NCBI RefSeq assembly: GCF_018691265.1
Contig: NW_024881295.1
Span: 14,162,314 to 14,226,313 of the forward strand
DNA length: 64,000 bases
Reading direction: 5' to 3'
DNA from: Tyto alba
Lineage: Eukaryota; Chordata; Aves; Strigiformes; Tytonidae
Positions within the stretch are counted from its first letter, which is position 1, and each line of letters starts with the position of its first letter. Position numbers and translations under genes: made by a program. Of the stretch, positions 24,743 to 39,200 are shown one piece after another. The notes below the pieces were generated by a model. The model searched no databases. It was not told the origin of the DNA and saw nothing but the letters and a program-made list of their open reading frames with translations.

Positions 24743-25968
24743 AAAATAAATAATCCCATTACTGGGTATCTGACAGCTTTCACTGATATCTAGCTTACTT
24801 CAGAACTGGTTTAAAAATAAAACCAGACACTTTCCTAGAAAATGTTACATGCAAAACAACAACAAAAAAAAAAAGATTAGAAAGTTTATAAATCAATGGC
24901 AGGTTAACCTGCCCCTGAACTTACCCAGCATATTTCTTATGACGAGAGCTGTATGAATGCAATTTAGATAGTCAGTGAACCATAGTATCTGCAGGTTTGC
25001 TGAGGCTGATAGCTTTTCACTGTCCAGTCAGTATCTTTCTGTCTCAAGGCTAGAGTTGCACTAGATCCTTGCTATCAGCTGAAGTAGAAAGAGTCAGCTG
25101 AATAGGAAAGGCTAGTGAGCTAAAACTTTAACAAAGCTGTAAAACCAGTTACAGCAATTCTGCTTACTAACCTCACTTTCTGAAGGTATATCTCACTTTG
25201 AAGCCTTGTATTAGTAGGAAGCTCACATGCTGTAATAGCTTCTGGGTTCACTGCCAGGTTGGAAATGGTATGATGGTCTCATGGGGTTCAAGAATTCTGT
25301 GTTGGTCTCTTCCTCAATGGCCCAACCACCCCCATCCAGGTACAGAAGGGGACAACATGCATGTGGCAAACTCCTGCTCAGTGGAAGCATGGAATTTTCA
25401 GTGGGACATCAGTGGAATGCTTATGGCCTGGAAGTACTATTGAATGTATCAGAAAGCCAAAAAACCCCTGCTGATTTGGTACGGCTTGTGTGAGTTGCAC
25501 AGAAAGTGTTTGCAGCCAGTAGGAATATGTGCCACTGCCATGCACTTGCTTGCTGTGGAGTCCTGCCATGCTGAAGTTCCATAACTAGCAACAGTATTGA
25601 TTTAATCCCACTTATTTCTCCTCACGCAAAAGCTATGTATTTACAAAAAACGTACTGAACATCCTGAAGACATAAAGAGTTAAAAAAGAGGAAGCTTAGA
25701 GCAAAGTTATATTTTCCAATATGGCACATGATTGCAGCTGACTTTACTGTGTTGTGAAAAACAGAATATAGTCTAAACTACCTCTAGAAAAACAAAAACT
25801 ATACCACAAACCAAAAACAACAACAAAAAGAAAAAAACAAACAAACAAACATGATTGGGCAGTATTTTCTAAAGCCTTATCTGCTTAAGTAACTAACTGG
25901 TGGTACAAATAGTAAATGAAAGAAAGCTGGATCTCCAGGAAACTCCAACATCCCCTTTGAATTTTTGG

Positions 25969-25991
25969 AAAAAAAAAAAAAAAAAAAAAAA
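25969..25991. repeat. Poly(A) homopolymer, 23 bp
   Basis: An uninterrupted run of 23 A in intergenic DNA with no recognisable retroposed body. Confidence 0.85.
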
Positions 25992-26818
25992 GGAAAATTA
26001 ACAGATCTTATCATACTCCATCTGTTCCCAAATGATAGACTCTACCACAGCATTAGAAGGTTCGTATTTACTCTGGGAACCTGACTGCATATGGAACCTA
26101 CCTGACATTCAGGGAGCAGCAGCCGGGTGACAAGTACCATGTCCCTGTTTGGCACAAAATTCAATGGGGACAATGTAACTTAATATTTCTTTCCACAATA
26201 ATGTCTCCTGAGATACGGTCAGCACAGGTTGGATTAGGGAATACAAAAGCTCAGTATCACAGCTTCTTGAAAAAATCAGGAAAACACTGGAAATTCTTTC
26301 TCTTTGTTTCTCAGGAAAGTTTGAATTTCCACAGAGGAAGTAAAATCAGTAATTCATGACAAATACAAAGCTTAGTATCAAAAAACTCGAAGGTAGTAAA
26401 AATAAGCAACCTTTCTGTTTTCCAATAGCTGGTGTCTGAAGCCTTGTTGGGTCTCTTACTGGCACGGTGAGATGCTAAATGCAGTATTTTGCCACCATCA
26501 TGGAATGATTTATCTATGGAATATAATTTTTTATGCAGCTGTTATACCTCAAGTGGTAAATAAGGCTTTGTCTGTGCTCCAAAATTGTGCCACTTTAAAT
26601 ATACCACTGTAGTTAAAGTAATACAACCCACTGGTTGTTGTTACAGCCCTGTAAACCAACATTCAGTCATGTAGTCGTCCCTGTATAGCAGGGGGAGCAT
26701 ATCTGTGATGATTTTGTACTTCATGGCACACTGGAGTTTTTATTGGTGTTATGGTAACAGCTAAAAGAAAAAAGGCAAACAAAATGTTATGCTGGGAAAG
26801 GTCTTGAGTGCAGGTAAG

Positions 26819-26854
26819 GCCCAAATCAGAAGGATGGCCCAAATCAGAAGGAGC
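26819..26854. repeat. Two-copy 18-bp tandem duplication
   Basis: GCCCAAATCAGAAGGATG is followed directly by GCCCAAATCAGAAGGAGC, differing only at the last two bases. It is a local duplication of unknown significance. Confidence 0.9.
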
Positions 26855-27958
26855 AGCTTCAGGTACAAACCACATTTTCCTGTGGTCAGGGATAATGGTA
26901 ACACACTATGGTCTGTATTAAATATCATTAACAATGACAAGAGTATGGCAAAAACATTTTGCTGAGGCAGGAAAGAGTTCTGGCAGTAGCCTTACCACTA
27001 AGCACAGAAGAATTTCTCTATATCCAACTTTTGTGCAGAATGAGACCATTTTAGGTCTGCTAACTATCAGAAGTCACAGTGTCACCATGTTACGAAACTG
27101 CTCCTGAGAACATTGTAAAAAATTGCTAAATATCTTGTAATACTCAGAGTATAGTATTTGTTTTCTGATTTCAAATAGGCTGTGAAAAACAATTCTTGCC
27201 AAGGGATCTGATAAGGATTACAGCTGGATAAGGCTTATTTTTATGCTTGATCTTGGAAAAATCAAATTCACTTAAATTAATTGCTTTTTTTGCAAAGCAG
27301 AGCAATTTAGAGAATATCTGCCTGGACAAAAAATCTGTAGGTTCAGGACAGAAGTTATTCTCTCAACAAGGCAGACATCAACATAATGCTCAGCACCAGT
27401 GAGAGGCTTTAAACAGCGTGCCCTACACATCAAGCGCATGTCACACTGTTGGATATTTTGAAAAGGCTTTTCCCATGTTAAATTTGAAATAGCTTTGATC
27501 TCATCCTTATGGAAGTAGAGTCATTATTTAGGAACTTAGTCTCTCCTCCAATCTTATTTATGATTCTTCATTTCTATATTTGGCCCTGTTGTTGATTTGC
27601 AAGGGGGCCACAAATTCTCTGTATCGTGACTGACCCATCCCTAGTGTGGCGAATAGCATTCCCTGCCTATCTGACAGAAACATGTCAGACATAATTAGCA
27701 ACAGACAGTGTTTTCAAATGTGAATAGAGACATCCTGTGAAAATTGAGACTCTTGAAGACTATCAAGTTAAACCTCTGGATCTGCATTCACACATAAAAA
27801 TTCACAGATAAGTTGTTGAAAAACAGTTGGTACTCTGATAAGATTCATTTTAAACACACTACTATATATCATAGTGAATATATTAATGGATACTTTCATA
27901 CACATATTCTGAAATCTAACTTTTACTCTTTCCCTTATTCAGTGCCAAAGACTTCAAA

Positions 27959-28050
27959 TCATAGAATCATAGAATGGTTTGGGTTGGAAGGGACCTTAAA
28001 GATACTTTAGTTCCAACCCTCTGCCATAGGCAGGGACAAATCCTACCTAC
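27959..28050 (-). mobile_element. CR1 LINE fragment, short 3' end
   Basis: TCATAGAATCATAGAATGG followed by TTTGGGTTGGAAGGGACC is the reverse complement of the avian CR1 3' end. The similarity continues through TTCCAACCCTCTGCCATAGG and fades by about 28050. It is inserted on the minus strand and heavily 5'-truncated. Confidence 0.93.
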
Positions 28051-31000
28051 TCTTGGTTGATACATTCCATTTTCTCTCACAGAGAAGAGCAAACTCTGCC
28101 AGACCTACTGAGAGTTACCTGCAAAATCCAGATGTGGAACGCACTACGGACTACGGGAAAAATGAAGCTTTAAAACTTAAGATTCTGCTTAGATCTGCTC
28201 AGGATTTCACAACCCCATGAAAGCATGCTTGTGTGACTGCCAAAATCTTTCACTGTGAAAAATATCTATCATGATTTCATCACCAAAATGGAAGCAGCAG
28301 CCACCTGCACAACACATACAAGTGCTATACAGCTGTTTTCATGATGGATCTCTTGCTTGCTGACCTGATTTCAACTAGTGTCAACTCAACACAACACTGT
28401 AAACTTCTTTGGATGATTAGAAAACATTCCTCTGAAGTATGCGAACAAACGTGAGCTGCAAGCACAGTGTTGGAGATTTTTACAAATATAACATCTCTCC
28501 AGTGGGACTATATGCTATTTTTTCTTTCGTCAGCTGGCTGAATATTTACAGTTAGTTGCAATCATATTAAACATCTCCCTGACATTTTTTTCAGCAGGAA
28601 GCATAATTATTTTCTCTTGAAAAGAGCCAGACCAAGTTACATGCTCTAACAACAATAAGTAAATGTAAAATCTTATCTGAATTCAGTGTTTATTTTGCTG
28701 TAGTGAGGTACGGTAATCTGGGAGACATAAACTCATTGCAAGTCTTCCATGGAACGTGGAATTATGGAAAAGCACTGAAGCCACAGGTGCCTTCCTCATC
28801 CCTTGAAACGCTTCCCAAATATGCTAAATATCTGTCTCTATTCAGTAATTTCATATTCCTCTGAAATCTAGGTTGGTATGCCCTGGAAGGATTGTTGGAT
28901 TTGTATCACTGGCATCCTCAAAAGATTCCCTTTGCACTGAGCATACTCCATCCTCTCCCTGCTTCTAAGCATGCACCAGACTGCAGGCAGCACCTACATA
29001 CATTTTTTTTTTTTTTTTTTTTTCTGTTTTTAGTGCTTCTGGCCATCAGAAGCTGCTGAGGCTCTGGGCACTGGAACACAGAGGAGAAAAATGCCATTTC
29101 CCAACTGACCCAGTTAGTCCCCATGCAGCCTACAGTGTGGGGCGGGCTAAAAATATTATAATTAAAATTCATGGAGTTAGCTGGTATTTCAAAATTGTGT
29201 TTGTGGCAACTTTGGAAGAATACCCAAACATTTTTAAATTCTCATCAATGAAAACACCCATGCTGCTGTGTTCCAGCTGTTGGCCTGAGGATCCCAGCCC
29301 TGGTAGATGGTTAAAGATATGTATCTCTGAAGCATCTGTCACTCCTGACTTGACGGCAGTCCAGGCAGCAGGCTGCCATGCAGTGGAGGGGAGCAAGGCA
29401 GGCAAGTTTTGCACAAGTCTGGCCTGACAAGCATGAATCTGCTGTATATTTGTTATCTGGACCCATGTAGTGTAGTTGCTCAGTTTTTAAAGAACTGGAA
29501 TATTCTAAGAAAATAAATTCTTACCAGATTCTGTTTTTTTACATCTTCCTTTACCTCTCCATACCCCTCAAAGAAGAGGCAGCAAAACTGTAGAAAGGGA
29601 GAATGAAGAAAAAGGTAGTGATAACAAAAAGGAGTCTGGGAACACAGTAAAGAGAAATAATACAGAAATCTTAGTTCCTGCTACTCTCTGCAGATGAATA
29701 ATAAGAGTGTTCAGGGATAGAAAAAAGTAAATAAAGGCCAGGCAAATTGGAGATAAGTAAAAAACGCAGCAGGGTAGAAAAATGGAGAGGATGGGGCAGA
29801 AATCATAGCTAAAGAAGAAAGGTGAATACTGGAAGGAGAAGGCGGAAACCAATCTGATTTCCTTAGCTTGGCATTTAAGGTTAGTAGTAGTCTGCACCTC
29901 TACTGCATCCACTCCACAACTTCCACACTGTAAAAAGTAAATCTGAATTTTACAGAAACTCTTATTTGACGGCAGTTATCCCCAAAGTAAATCCATCTTG
30001 TGCTTTCAGATTATTAAGAAATTTTATTTTTTAATTAAAGACTATTCACAGTCCAGGAGAGAAAAAAAAAAAAAAAAAAAAAAGAAGACTGAACAGATTT
30101 GAATAGGTCATCTGAAGTTTAGCACTTACTATTCTTAAAGAGCTTGCCTTAAAGTCTGACTGTTCTCTCAGGTATGTTTGTGATGTTTTATTTGGGAAAG
30201 GGTACTGAAGGGAATTGTGTATAGCAGATAGAGAGATACCATGATAGTAAAAAATAAATATAATCTTTACTAAAACTCTGCGAGGTGCTGAGGTATTGAT
30301 TCTTTTTACATGTGTGCAGATTCATTTCTTGGGCCGCTTCCAGACTTTTTTCTGTTATGACTTGAGGTCTTCCCTCCAAAATTCATGCTGTTACACATGA
30401 AGAATGACAAACATTTTGGTGATATGGCTGTATCATTGTTAAGCCGTGCAGCCCTTGTGGTCCCCTTGTGCATCACATGGTACGTAGGCTTCTCCTTCAC
30501 CATTCCAACTTGGCCAGAGGAACTAGGTGAGGAAATTAGGGTGTGCTTTTCTTTTTGTGTCACATCCTCGTGTATAAGCAAAACCTGGTCTGCATTCCTA
30601 CACCTTCATCTCTTCTGCCACAAATATAATTACTTGATCTATGTCTCACTAAGAGATTTCATATCTAAGATCATCAAAAAGTCTGTCAGGGAGAAAGCAA
30701 TAGAGAGGAAAGCTGAGAAACTCAAATATGGTTTTAGGTCAATGTGTAGTGTGAATGTGACAAAACTTTATTGATGTACAAATGCTTATGCATCTAATTG
30801 TAAAATGTGAACACCTAATACCAAATTTATTACATTATTATTCCCTCTCCGTCTTTCTTTTTGAGTTAAGTCTTTCTTCCTGTAACGGTATCAATTATTT
30901 TTCAGTAGTGTCTTGCATCCCATTCTTTCTCATCTCTTTTTCAGTACTACCCTTTTCTCTGCTAAATCATCAAAGATATTTTTTTTCTTTTACCTATTGT

Positions 31001-34000
31001 GGCAGAGTCTGTAAACACAATCTCACAAAGAGAATTTCTAAGTGTAAGCATTTGTGATGCACTTGCACTAAAAGCTTTGAATTGCAGTCTTTGATAAAGC
31101 TGTTTGGTCTGATTATATTGTTTTGGAATCACACATCCAAGCACACCTCTCTGAAAAATGAATTTTTCAAAATGTAGTATGATGCATGTCTCAAAATGGG
31201 GGAGGATTATTTTTAAATACTGTGTAATCCATGTAAGCAATTTTATTTCTATCCTGAAATTCACACACCAGCAATTAAGAGTGAAATTTAAAGTCCAGTG
31301 TTTATAAAAAACCTCCTAATCTTAAAGATGTATCAAACATAAACAAAGTTAATAATAATTATTCTGGTTTTCATTCTCTTAAATTACTTCCATGCTTTGA
31401 AGTCTGTGCAGACAGATATTGCAGGAGGTTCTTGTACTGAACATGACAAGCATTCTGCGTGAGCACTGAATAGCAGTTGTAGCAACCACTGATGGTTGCA
31501 GTATATTTTTTAAGCAGGAATTGAAAACAATATTTCTAAATAGAAATTCAGATCTCATAGGCTGGAATTTAGGTGGGAGTAACTATACTTTTGGAAATTC
31601 ATTTATGTCTTTAAACTACAATATATAGTCAGGAAAAAGTGTATTCAAGTCATCGAGTAGCAGAGGCCCAGAAGTACAGCCAGCTATAAAGTTACAAGAT
31701 GTATTGATCTCAGCATTTAAGGCATGGGCAGACATTCCCTTCATAAACCTTTGCAGCTGAAGACATCACTACCCTGGGACAGACATCACAGCACCCACCA
31801 ATTCCATCAGTGGAAAGGATTATATGAGCCTTCTTTAATCTGTTTCAGTCAAAATCAGTCAAGTTAAACAGTAACTGAAGTTGAAAAAAGTTAATCCACT
31901 ATGTTTAAATTGAAGTTAATTACCAGGATTTTTTTTACCTGCCATGTTCAATGGCAAGACATCCAGCAAAATTAAATATAGATGCTGCCCACACTTACAT
32001 GCTAACAAAATATATTTCCCTACTCTGACACGTCATCAGTGCAAGCCATGGAACACCCTCTGAGCCTCATAATGTCTATTGATTTTCAAAGGCACCCTCC
32101 TGTCAGAGCCAAGCACCCTCTACTGAGAGTGCCAGTGGACCTTTAAAATCATGCTTCTGCAATGATGATTCCATAGCCATGTTCTTAAAAAAAAAAATAT
32201 TTTTTTTTTATGGCAATGTACCGATTTCATTCTCTACTAAGTTGTTATCTGGTGTCCCTCTCCTTTTTGCTATGTACTAATCATTTTAAAACAAGTAACT
32301 GAATTGCTTTTAATTAAAAAAGCTGCCCTGTTTGAAATGATAGCCAAATCACTTGTAACATGTAACAGACACTAGTCTGTCTTATCTCCAGTAATAAAGC
32401 ATTAGCATACATGCTGCCTTCTGATATTTAAAGACAACTCAGGGCACTTCATTATAAACTGTACAGTGGTTTAATATTGTGTTTTACTCCAGGTAACTAA
32501 TGAAAGTCAGGGAGAAAATGAGCAAGTCCAAAGTTTCCTTCTCTTTTTGCCTATGTACAGTGTAATTTACCTCTCCGTTGCATCTCTTTGAAGGACTGTA
32601 GGAAGAAAGTAGTAGACAGATTCAGTGACAGCATTTCAGTACAGCACTAGTGAAACTCAGAAGCAGTCATCTGAGAAGTTAGGTTGTGTTGAAATCTGGA
32701 GGTATTGGTGCCAGAAGACTGGTATCTGAGTACATCCCATGCCTTTCCTTAGGCACCAAGCAGCCATAGCTTTTGTGGATTGATGTGAAGACTGGATGTG
32801 CTGAGCACTTCTGATAAGACAAACCATTCTTACACTGAGACTCATAGCTGGGACCAAGGATTCTACCCTTTGCAAAGGTTCCTGTGTGCTATTGTACTAA
32901 CATTTGGAGGCTGTAAAAATCCTAGAGGCAGATATGGTGAGAGTTAAGCCTCTGTGCAGCTCCTTTCTCAAACTTTGCTACAAGGGTACTGGGAAAAGGA
33001 ACAAGAAAGAGAAGATAGAGAGTTTATGGCCCATACCACTGACTGAAAATTATATGATATCCCAAGCACCGGCCAACTTCCTTGGAAACTAAATAAAGCA
33101 GTTTATGTGACCTGCTACTGCACACAGACTGTGCTTTCAGAAGCTGTGCATAGAATTCCCCGGAACTGTTACTAAAATACTGACTGTTTGTCATCTGCAT
33201 TTGAAAATCAGAGTTCAGAAGAGCTGATTGAAACAAAATGTGTATGTGTATGTCTGCAGACCAATATGCTTCAAACACCCACATGATGAGGGTGTCCTTT
33301 AGACACTTTTATGGTCTCACTATGACATACAGGGTGAAGACAAGCAGAAAGAAGGCTGATTATTAGGACGCATATACATCTACACCTAAACACATGGAAG
33401 TAACATGAGACAATACTCTTTAGCAAGTAGGGGAAACTCATAATGACCCACCTATTTTAAATTAAGGATGAGCCTCATTTCCAGTGATTTTTAGATCTAG
33501 AATTCTTATTCAGTCTCATTTTTCTTTGCAAAGGTTTCAAAAGATGGCAGAAAATAAAGTAAGAGCTCAGCCTGGATTGTATTGTCTGTAGTAACCTAAG
33601 AGACCTTTTTTTTCTTATTTCCATAATTAAAAGTACAACTGCAGCTACATACTTACCCTTCCTTATGCTGGATTAGATCCTATCAGTAGCGTTTTGTAGT
33701 ACTTGTAGCTTGATAATTGAGTGTGCTAGGATACTGGTCAGAAGTCATTACAACAGTTAAATGCAGATGATACGGAGGTCCTGATGTAGTTGTGTGCCAG
33801 AGAAAAAAAAGAAGCAAGGTGTGGCTTCTCAGTTTAGAAGGTGCATGTAGCTTCCACATTAAATGTCAAACATAAAGAGAATGCTTAAAGTGTCTGCACT
33901 TGGGAGATCACATCAGAATCCAAACTGGGTCAGACCTGTTCAAACTCATGGTTTCAGTTCAGAACCATGTCTAGAAGATATATCCTGAAACCCTAAGCAA

Positions 34001-34149
34001 AAAAATATCTGTGTTTGGATCATGCTTGATACCGAATTTCAGCCTGTCTGTTTTTACTGCAAGAATAAAAGCTAATTTTGAAACAGTTCTACTGTATCTA
34101 TCCCCAGATTATGAAGTGTAATTTCAGTTTCACTCATTTTAGGCAAATT
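28051..34149. other. Intergenic, no gene recognised
   Basis: This is about 6.1 kb of AT-rich DNA. It contains T21 at 29003-29023 and A23 at 30062-30084. The longest open frame (30385-30774 plus, 129 codons) resembles no family I know and has no supporting splice sites. I see no RNA gene. Confidence 0.55.
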
Positions 34150-34265
34150 AGTGACAATAGAGGACATTGTACCCAGTACTCCAAACATCCCCACAGCAGT
34201 GCAGAGCAGAGTATAAGGATCACCTCCCTTGACCTGCTGGCAATGCTGACACCTTTCATAAAGAC
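34150..34265 (-). mobile_element. CR1 LINE fragment, internal part of the 3' region
   Basis: CCCAGTACTCCAAACATCCC, then GCAGAGCAGAGTATAAGGAT and CACCTCCCTTGACCTGCTGG match the reverse complement of a CR1 segment lying several hundred bases inside the element's 3' end. It is diverged, and its boundaries are approximate. It lies left of the next copy although it represents a more 5' part of a minus-strand element, so it is a separate insertion. Confidence 0.75.
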
Positions 34266-35857
34266 TGAAAACTCCATTAAAACCCAATTTCAATGAGAAA
34301 AGATTAGCCATTACAAGGAGAAACATTTTAAATTCTGCCAGTTTCTCCCTCGATCAAGCCGCACAAGGTACACAGGATCTGTAGTAATTCACACAGTTTT
34401 CAGCTTGTGGACATTCAAGTTTGCAGCTGAATAAATAAAGTTATGTTATGCTCATTACTGTAGCAGTTTACATGGTGGAAATGTGTATGAACAGATGAGG
34501 GGAATAAAAAAGATTTCAGGATGGCTATCTGAAACTTTCTGTTATCAACTTTTATGTGATCATCTATTTATGAGTTTTATATGGACAGACAATCTGGGTT
34601 TCATATGATCATTGACCTATCCCATGAAAATCTGTGAGCTTCCAAATATTATTTTGCGGACAAAACTAAAAACTTTAAAGTATTTCTTTTCCCTTTGTAA
34701 CAGCTGCTGGCTCTAGCATTCAGCTCTCATTTTCTACCATTCTCCTACATCCAGTGTGCCAAACTGCTTTCCTCAGATAGTTCTTCCTCACTCCTGCCTG
34801 TTGAGGACTATCTATTTTGTAGACATAATTAACTATTCATTGACACAGAGCCTTGAATTTGCCTCTCCCCAAATTCTAGGAGCGCAGCCCTAATCTCTAG
34901 GTTACGAAGTCAGCTTCCCTGCAACTCATAAACCTTTACATAACGTGTTACAGCCCCAGCAAGAGAGATTAAGAGACTATCTGGGCACTGCGGTGGTTGG
35001 AAAGATCTTCAGTGAGGTGGGAGATCTACCGTCAGTCCCCTGTTCTGATGAATATATGCTTCTAAAAAAGATGCTGACATATTTTCCTGGCTTCTCTGAA
35101 ACCAGTTACGTTGGATCAGGGATGAATTTAGAGCAGAAACTCTGCAATCATATAGTACTTATATATGTATTTTAGAATACTAACCACAGTCTACTAAATG
35201 GACTTGAATATAAATGAACTGTCACTGTGGGAGAATAGTTGAAATCATCTTGGATGTACAGATAATATTGTCTCAGCTGTGAACCCTGCTTTAGAATCTC
35301 ATTTCAGTTTCTACCTAAAAATCTATATGTCAAGAAAAAATATCCTGAGTGCCATCTACAAACTATAACATGACACAAAAAAGCCATCTTTCTATATGAT
35401 AGAGCTACTTCTAATTTTCCCATTAGAACAAACGACATCATAAAGAATATCTGCCAACAAAGTGATATAAAACCTTACCATGCATCATGAAAAATAATTG
35501 CAATTCAATTACTCCTGAATTATAAAACTGTCAACTAGGTGCAATAAGACAAAAGCCTTAGAACATATGAAAAACTGCTTAGCATAGATAATTATATATG
35601 TTTGAACAAAATCCCAAAAATAAAACGTGTGGTTTGAAAGAACGGGGTAATCATGCCAAAACAATTCTCATTTATAGCAAAGGTTTGAGGATCAGCAATT
35701 TCAAAACCATCTCCCTGAAAAAAAAATTATATAAGTAAATTAGCAAACCTTTCTCACTTATAGAGGGCATATCCAGCAACTGGGCAAGAAACTATTTCTT
35801 TTTCCTCTATCATCTTGCTTAAATTCGGCTTTGGCAAATACTTACAGTTGCTGCTTG
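34266..35857. other. Intergenic, nothing recognised
   Basis: AT-rich sequence between two CR1 fragments. I see no gene or nameable repeat. Confidence 0.6.
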
Positions 35858-36290
35858 GAATCACAGAATGGTTGAGATCAGAAAGCAGCTCTGGCAGTTG
35901 TCTAGTGCACCCCACCTACCCGAAACAGACTCACCTACAGCAGGTTGCTCGCACTCTTTCCAGTCAGGTTTCCAGTATCTCCAAGGTTGGAGTTTGACAA
36001 CCCCAGAAGTTTTTACTTATGTTTAGATTGAGTTCCAGGTGTTTCAGTTTGTGCCCATTGCCTCTTGTCCTGCAACTGGGAGCCACTGGAAAGAGTCTGG
36101 CTCCATCCTCTTTGCACCCTCCCATCAGATATTTATATATATTCATAAGATCTCCCTGAGTTTTCTCTTCTCCAGCTCTCTCAGCCTCTGCTCATATGTG
36201 AGATGTTTCAGACCCCTCATCATCTTCATGGCCCTTCACTGGAATCACTCCAGGATGTCCATGTCTTGTACTTGTACTTGCATTTACTTA
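35858..36290 (-). mobile_element. CR1 LINE fragment, about 430 bp, older copy
   Basis: It starts near AATCACAGAATGGTTGAGAT. It continues through the CR1 hallmarks TGCCCATTGCCTCTTGTCCT, CTGGCTCCATCCTCTTTGCA, ATTCATAAGATCTCCCTGAG and TTCTCTTCTCCAGCTCTCTC, then CAGACCCCTCATCATCTTCA. All are in reverse-complement orientation, so the insertion is on the minus strand. It is more diverged than the copies at 18.9 and 28.0 kb. This is the longest CR1 piece in the window. Confidence 0.92.
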
Positions 36291-39200
36291 GGTACTGTGG
36301 AAAAAGCTATGGAAGTTTTACTTCCTATGCTTTAGCCACACTCCCTGCTTGAACAGGAGAAAGAGAGAGAAAAAAAATTACACTGGGAAAAAAGTAGGAC
36401 TCAGGGAGATATGGCTACAGCAGTATTTCATAGGACAAGCAGAAAAAAATAAAGGTTTTTGCGGAAGAGGTCCTGTCTGCATTCTCCACTGGGACCCCTG
36501 GGGTACTCTTGAGAGAGGGATTTGATTCTGTTTCTCAGGATGTTAACTTTCAGAAGAACGAAGAAGAAAATGTCTTGCCCACATAATTTTTAATTATCAC
36601 TACACAAGGAAAAATAAACAAATATAGTTCTTAAAATACAGCTTTTCCCTGAATTAAAAGTCTCACCCTGGTCTTGCACTTTCACAGACAAAAGTTGCCA
36701 TGGAACAAGACAGACGTTACATCTATCCTGCAGCAAGGCAGAATTGGGCTAAGGTTCCTGCTTACATCTGGCTAAAGGGTGGAAGGTTTTGCAAGAATGC
36801 TTACGAAAGTGAGAATACAATTATTGACACTCAGTATGGTACCAGAGTCCCAGAACTCATATAATCAGTAATTTTAATAGCTGATTATTTCATAGATGCT
36901 ATTTTTCAGCTTCAATGTGTACTTTTATAACATTTAATAGATCTTTATAAAATATAAAACAATTTTATTTGGGTAGGTTTGCTAATCTAACAGATTTTAC
37001 AAATAAGCTTTCTCAACATCCCAATGATTACATTTCGGTTTCTTAATCGACCGTTTACATGATTCACATAGCACTTGGGATTTGCATGTATTTATTCATC
37101 TGATGTGTAGTCAAACAAATATTAGTCAACATTTTTACTGATGCTGATGAAGCTTTTCATAAGCATCAGATATGGGTTTCCAATCCTGTGACCTGCAAAA
37201 GAAGCACTGTTTTATTCTGTCCCAGTTCTGATTCAAGGCTATCTGCACAGCAGCCAAACTACTCTGACTGCAGTGACAGGCAGTGAAGGAATAGCTAAAG
37301 TGGTTGTCTGAGGTAGCATTTTAAATAGAAGAACTTTCATTATTCACCTGCGAAATAGGACATAGGACATAAGAAACAAGACATTGTCCAAAGTGGCACT
37401 TAAATTAAGATGAGAAAAAAAGGGACAAAAAAGAACAAAAAAGTTGACAGAAAAAGACAAAGTTCATACTGGAAGTGAAATGTATTTTTTTAAATGGCAA
37501 TCTGTGCTTTACCTTTTCTACAATTAAACTCTGTCCTTACAGCTATTCTGAAGTCCTGTGGAGCATTCACAAGTGGCAAATTATCTCCAACCTGTACAAG
37601 ACCACAGCTTCTAGTATTTATGCCTCAAAAGACTGGTAATTTGCATTTGTTGATTTTTCCCCTGCTATAGATGTACCTGCAGGGAAGGAAAAAAAGAGAG
37701 GATATACCTAACACCAAAGTGCCTGACCCTTTGAGGCCACACGTTGCGCTCGATGAAAGCTGGCAGTACCTGCAGAAAGTGGTGGTTAGCTGCCCTTGCT
37801 GAAGGACGCCTGCAGGGATCAAACCTGGGCTGCTATTATGTGTTAAACTGAGCATTTCTCACACGCATAAGAGAAGTAAATTAAAGTGGCGATTTTGCAA
37901 ATCATGAAATCTAGTCTTAGCCTGTGCTTTTACCACATCTTTCTGTCACTAACCTTGTAACTCTTCTAATTAGTCACCTGGAGCTGTAGCAAGACACTTG
38001 GTGCCAGAAGCATTCCTCCAAACTTGCCTTTGCAGCTTTTTCCTGCTTTCTCCCTTTCTGTCATCCAGCTTTGAGCTGTGTTGTGTTTCTTTACTGTGGC
38101 TGCCTGCTCAACCTACCACCTTGGACTTGTGTTTAAATTGTCAAGCATCAAACCCCAGGCATGTTTGACCCTGTTTGGCAATGTTCTCACCCAGAGCTTT
38201 TGCTCTGCCTTTCTTCTGACTTTGAAATTGCAGTTCTCATGTCAGTGGTCATTGAGCTAACTTCTCAACCCATGCAAATTAATGGGAATCGTGGTGCTAA
38301 TTAGAATGATTTGACCCATGTAATTTTTTATTTACAGTGTCAAAATTGTTGTGTTGCATTGTCAGTCTTGTCCATGTCAATTCTGTTTCTGCCCTAGATA
38401 TTTAGCAGGAACCACAGCTGCTGCTACGATGAAGGGTAACACCTCTCACATGTCCTTTAAAAGAGTAAGATTAAAGCTGAAGTAGATTTGCTAAAACATT
38501 AGAGAGGCTGACCCTTCTAGAGTATAAACAGAGGTTTAGAGCCAGTACTACCTTTTAGCCAGGGGAACCGTTATGCTGGACACTAAAATTCTGCTTCTTC
38601 AATTGCAATAAATTTTACCCATAATAAAAACACTGACAACTGTCACTTGTCAGAAAAAAATAGGAGAAAATTTCAGTTCCAACCTGCCCAACGTAATTCA
38701 CTTGCAGAAGTAACCTTCTACCTTGGGTGACAGGCCACCAAATAGCAACTCTTTTATTAGTGGCCAGACCTCTAGTGAGCTGACACTGTCATTTTTATAA
38801 ACTTCCCTCCAAGATCTGATTGTCCCATTTTGAGAGCAATCCTTTAAAGAAGATTTGTTTAAAAAGATATACAGAGTCCTGTATAGGGACTGGATTTTGA
38901 AATAGCAGTTATTTGGTGCAGCTAGTTTCTAGCTGCTTCAGTATATATAAAGCTCTACATATGTTAATACAAATAATAGAGTTTTTCATCAGGCATTATG
39001 CAGTCCTACTACCTTGTGTATTAAGAATAAACCAAGTGAGTGCCAGGTGATTCAACTAGAATTCAACTAAAACCATGTTAAGTAATTAGATAGACCACTG
39101 ATAACTGCTGCAGAAGTGATTAAAAATATAAATCAATAAAGATAATATTGTTACATGAAATCATATATTCTCTTAGCATTGAGCATATTAACTCATGTAC

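Larger units (their letters stand above)
19119..27956. other. Intergenic, no gene recognised
   Basis: This is about 8.8 kb of AT-rich sequence with no supported gene. It includes long homopolymers: T22 at 23451-23472, A28 at 24713-24740 and A23 at 25969-25991. An 18-bp imperfect tandem duplication lies at 26819-26854. The open frame at 21322-21699 matches nothing I recognise. Confidence 0.55.

Noticed and set aside
30385..30774. 129-codon plus-strand open frame in the intergenic region, considered as a processed pseudogene
   Set aside because: No similarity to any family I recognise, and a nearby poly(A) tract (30062-30084) lies on the wrong side to be its tail.
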